A DNA stretch of 15,468 bases, taken from contig JAIPHI010000049.1 of NCBI GenBank assembly GCA_021735285.1, forward strand, positions 1 to 15,468. Direction: 5' to 3'. The notes beneath the pieces are model-generated. The model did not search any database and was not told the origin of the DNA. It saw only the letters and a list, made by a program, of their open reading frames with translations. This DNA is from Fidelibacterota bacterium (GTDB lineage Bacteria; Fidelibacterota; UBA2242; JAFGTP01). The position numbers and the translations under genes are program-made. The number at the start of each line of letters is the position of its first letter. The first letter of the stretch is position 1. This document shows positions 14,692 through 15,468 of the stretch, in pieces.

Positions 14692-15468
14692 ATGAGTAGA
14701 ATCTTTCTTTTAATTGGTATAATTTTATTTATACTAGAAAATTCAGTAAGTTTATTATCTATTAAAGAGAAACAATACCTGGCAGCAAGAAGGTCATTTT
14801 TATTATCTATGTTATTATCATTCCCATTTCTCTTTTTAAGCGTTATCAATTTCCCTTATCAAAATATAATTGGCCTTAGCCTGACCCTCTTGGCGGGAGT
14901 ATTTTTAGTTTTACTTTTGATACCTTTTCCCTCTAAAAAAGATAAGAACTATAAAAAGCCTATCACCAGAATCGATGAAAGAGATACAATGTTCTCTCGG
15001 AATCGATTAAAAAAAGGCTCCACTCATTATAAAAATTACTACTTAGAAAATCCCGACAAGAAAGAGATTGACGATAAAATAAGAAGTAATCCAGGCCTGC
15101 TTGCTAAAAATACCAAATATTATCATAACTATTGGTTTCAAGCTGCTGATACAAATTTTGCCCATGTTAAGCAATTACGTTCAAAAGTTGATGGAAAAGT
15201 TAGCAGTAGTAAGTCAAAATTTGCATTATCATCAAAATCTAATACAGCTTTTATTAAAAACTGGTTACGTAATTTAAATGTCCTGGATACGGGGATAACT
15301 CTTTTAAAGGATTATCATATCTACTCTTATGGTGGCAGAGATGAGCGCTATGGTAAAAAGCTGACTTTAGAGCACAAATTTGCTATTGCTTTTACAATTC
15401 CCATGAATTATGAGCTTGTCAATTGTGCCCCTCAGGCTTCTATGGTCTTTGAATCCTCCCGTTGCTAT
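14692..15468 (+). CDS. Membrane-anchored reductive-dehalogenase-like protein (3' end outside window)
   Basis: The first 259 residues are present and the gene runs off the window. The N-terminus has three hydrophobic segments (about 3-22, 34-54 and 58-79), so the protein is membrane-anchored; no twin-arginine signal is seen. A soluble part follows with TRIDERDTMFSRNRLKKGS (92-110), NPGLLAKNT (133-141), FIKNWLRNLNVLDTGITLLKD (187-207), YHIYSYGGRDERYGKK (208-223) and HKFAIAFTIPM (228-238). These resemble, as I recall them, the N-terminal half of 4Fe-4S proteins annotated as reductive dehalogenase or epoxyqueuosine-reductase-like in Bacteroidota and other FCB bacteria. The Fe-S cysteine clusters that would confirm this should lie beyond the window. 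An in-frame TAG directly precedes ATG 14692, so the start cannot be earlier. No Shine-Dalgarno sequence is visible. The gap after the outer-membrane protein is 54 bases, so co-transcription is possible. Confidence 0.7.
   Translation, partial: MSRIFLLIGIILFILENSVSLLSIKEKQYLAARRSFLLSMLLSFPFLFLSVINFPYQNIIGLSLTLLAGVFLVLLLIPFPSKKDKNYKKPITRIDERDTMFSRNRLKKGSTHYKNYYLENPDKKEIDDKIRSNPGLLAKNTKYYHNYWFQAADTNFAHVKQLRSKVDGKVSSSKSKFALSSKSNTAFIKNWLRNLNVLDTGITLLKDYHIYSYGGRDERYGKKLTLEHKFAIAFTIPMNYELVNCAPQASMVFESSRCY

Overview
This is an AT-rich bacterial window (roughly one third G+C by eye), probably chromosomal, with normal housekeeping gene content. The organism is a Gram-negative-type bacterium with an outer membrane: there are two lipoproteins with Cys-19 lipoboxes and a secreted beta-barrel-like protein ending in Phe. 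LruC-domain lipoproteins, a long acidic tail on what should be ribosomal protein S16, and a membrane-anchored reductive-dehalogenase-like protein together suggest the FCB superphylum or a related candidate phylum (Cloacimonadota, Marinimicrobia or Calditrichota-like). A spirochaete is not excluded. This placement is inference. No mobile element, CRISPR array, tRNA or rRNA was seen.

Left block (1-2582, + strand): a ribosome and tRNA maturation operon in the order [S16 tail]-khpA1-khpA2-rimM-trmD-rplS, closed by a very clear intrinsic terminator. The order matches the widespread rpsP-khpA-rimM-trmD-rplS cluster, except that the KH-domain gene is present twice in tandem, with a long hairpin between the copies.

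Second block (2692-4986, + strand): pgi (glucose-6-phosphate isomerase) followed 13 bases later by a DJ-1/PfpI-family gene with a strong ribosome binding site. They are probably co-transcribed, pairing a sugar-phosphate enzyme with a possible carbonyl or glycation defence protein.

Third block (5172-10049, - strand): two paralogous LruC-domain lipoproteins, then an NtrC-type sigma-54 response regulator. A strong terminator separates the lipoproteins from the regulator. The lipoproteins share their N-terminal module and LruC module but carry different inserts between them.

Fourth block (10244-12721, + strand): purL, divergent from the upstream lipoprotein gene, with a good promoter, a leader of about 180 bases and its own terminator. 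The divergent intergenic region holds three copies of the 9-mer ATAGGTCAA.

Right block (12865-15468, + strand): a secreted outer-membrane protein preceded by a CRP/FNR-like palindrome. It is followed by a truncated gene for a membrane-anchored protein resembling the reductive dehalogenase/epoxyqueuosine reductase superfamily, which runs off the window end.
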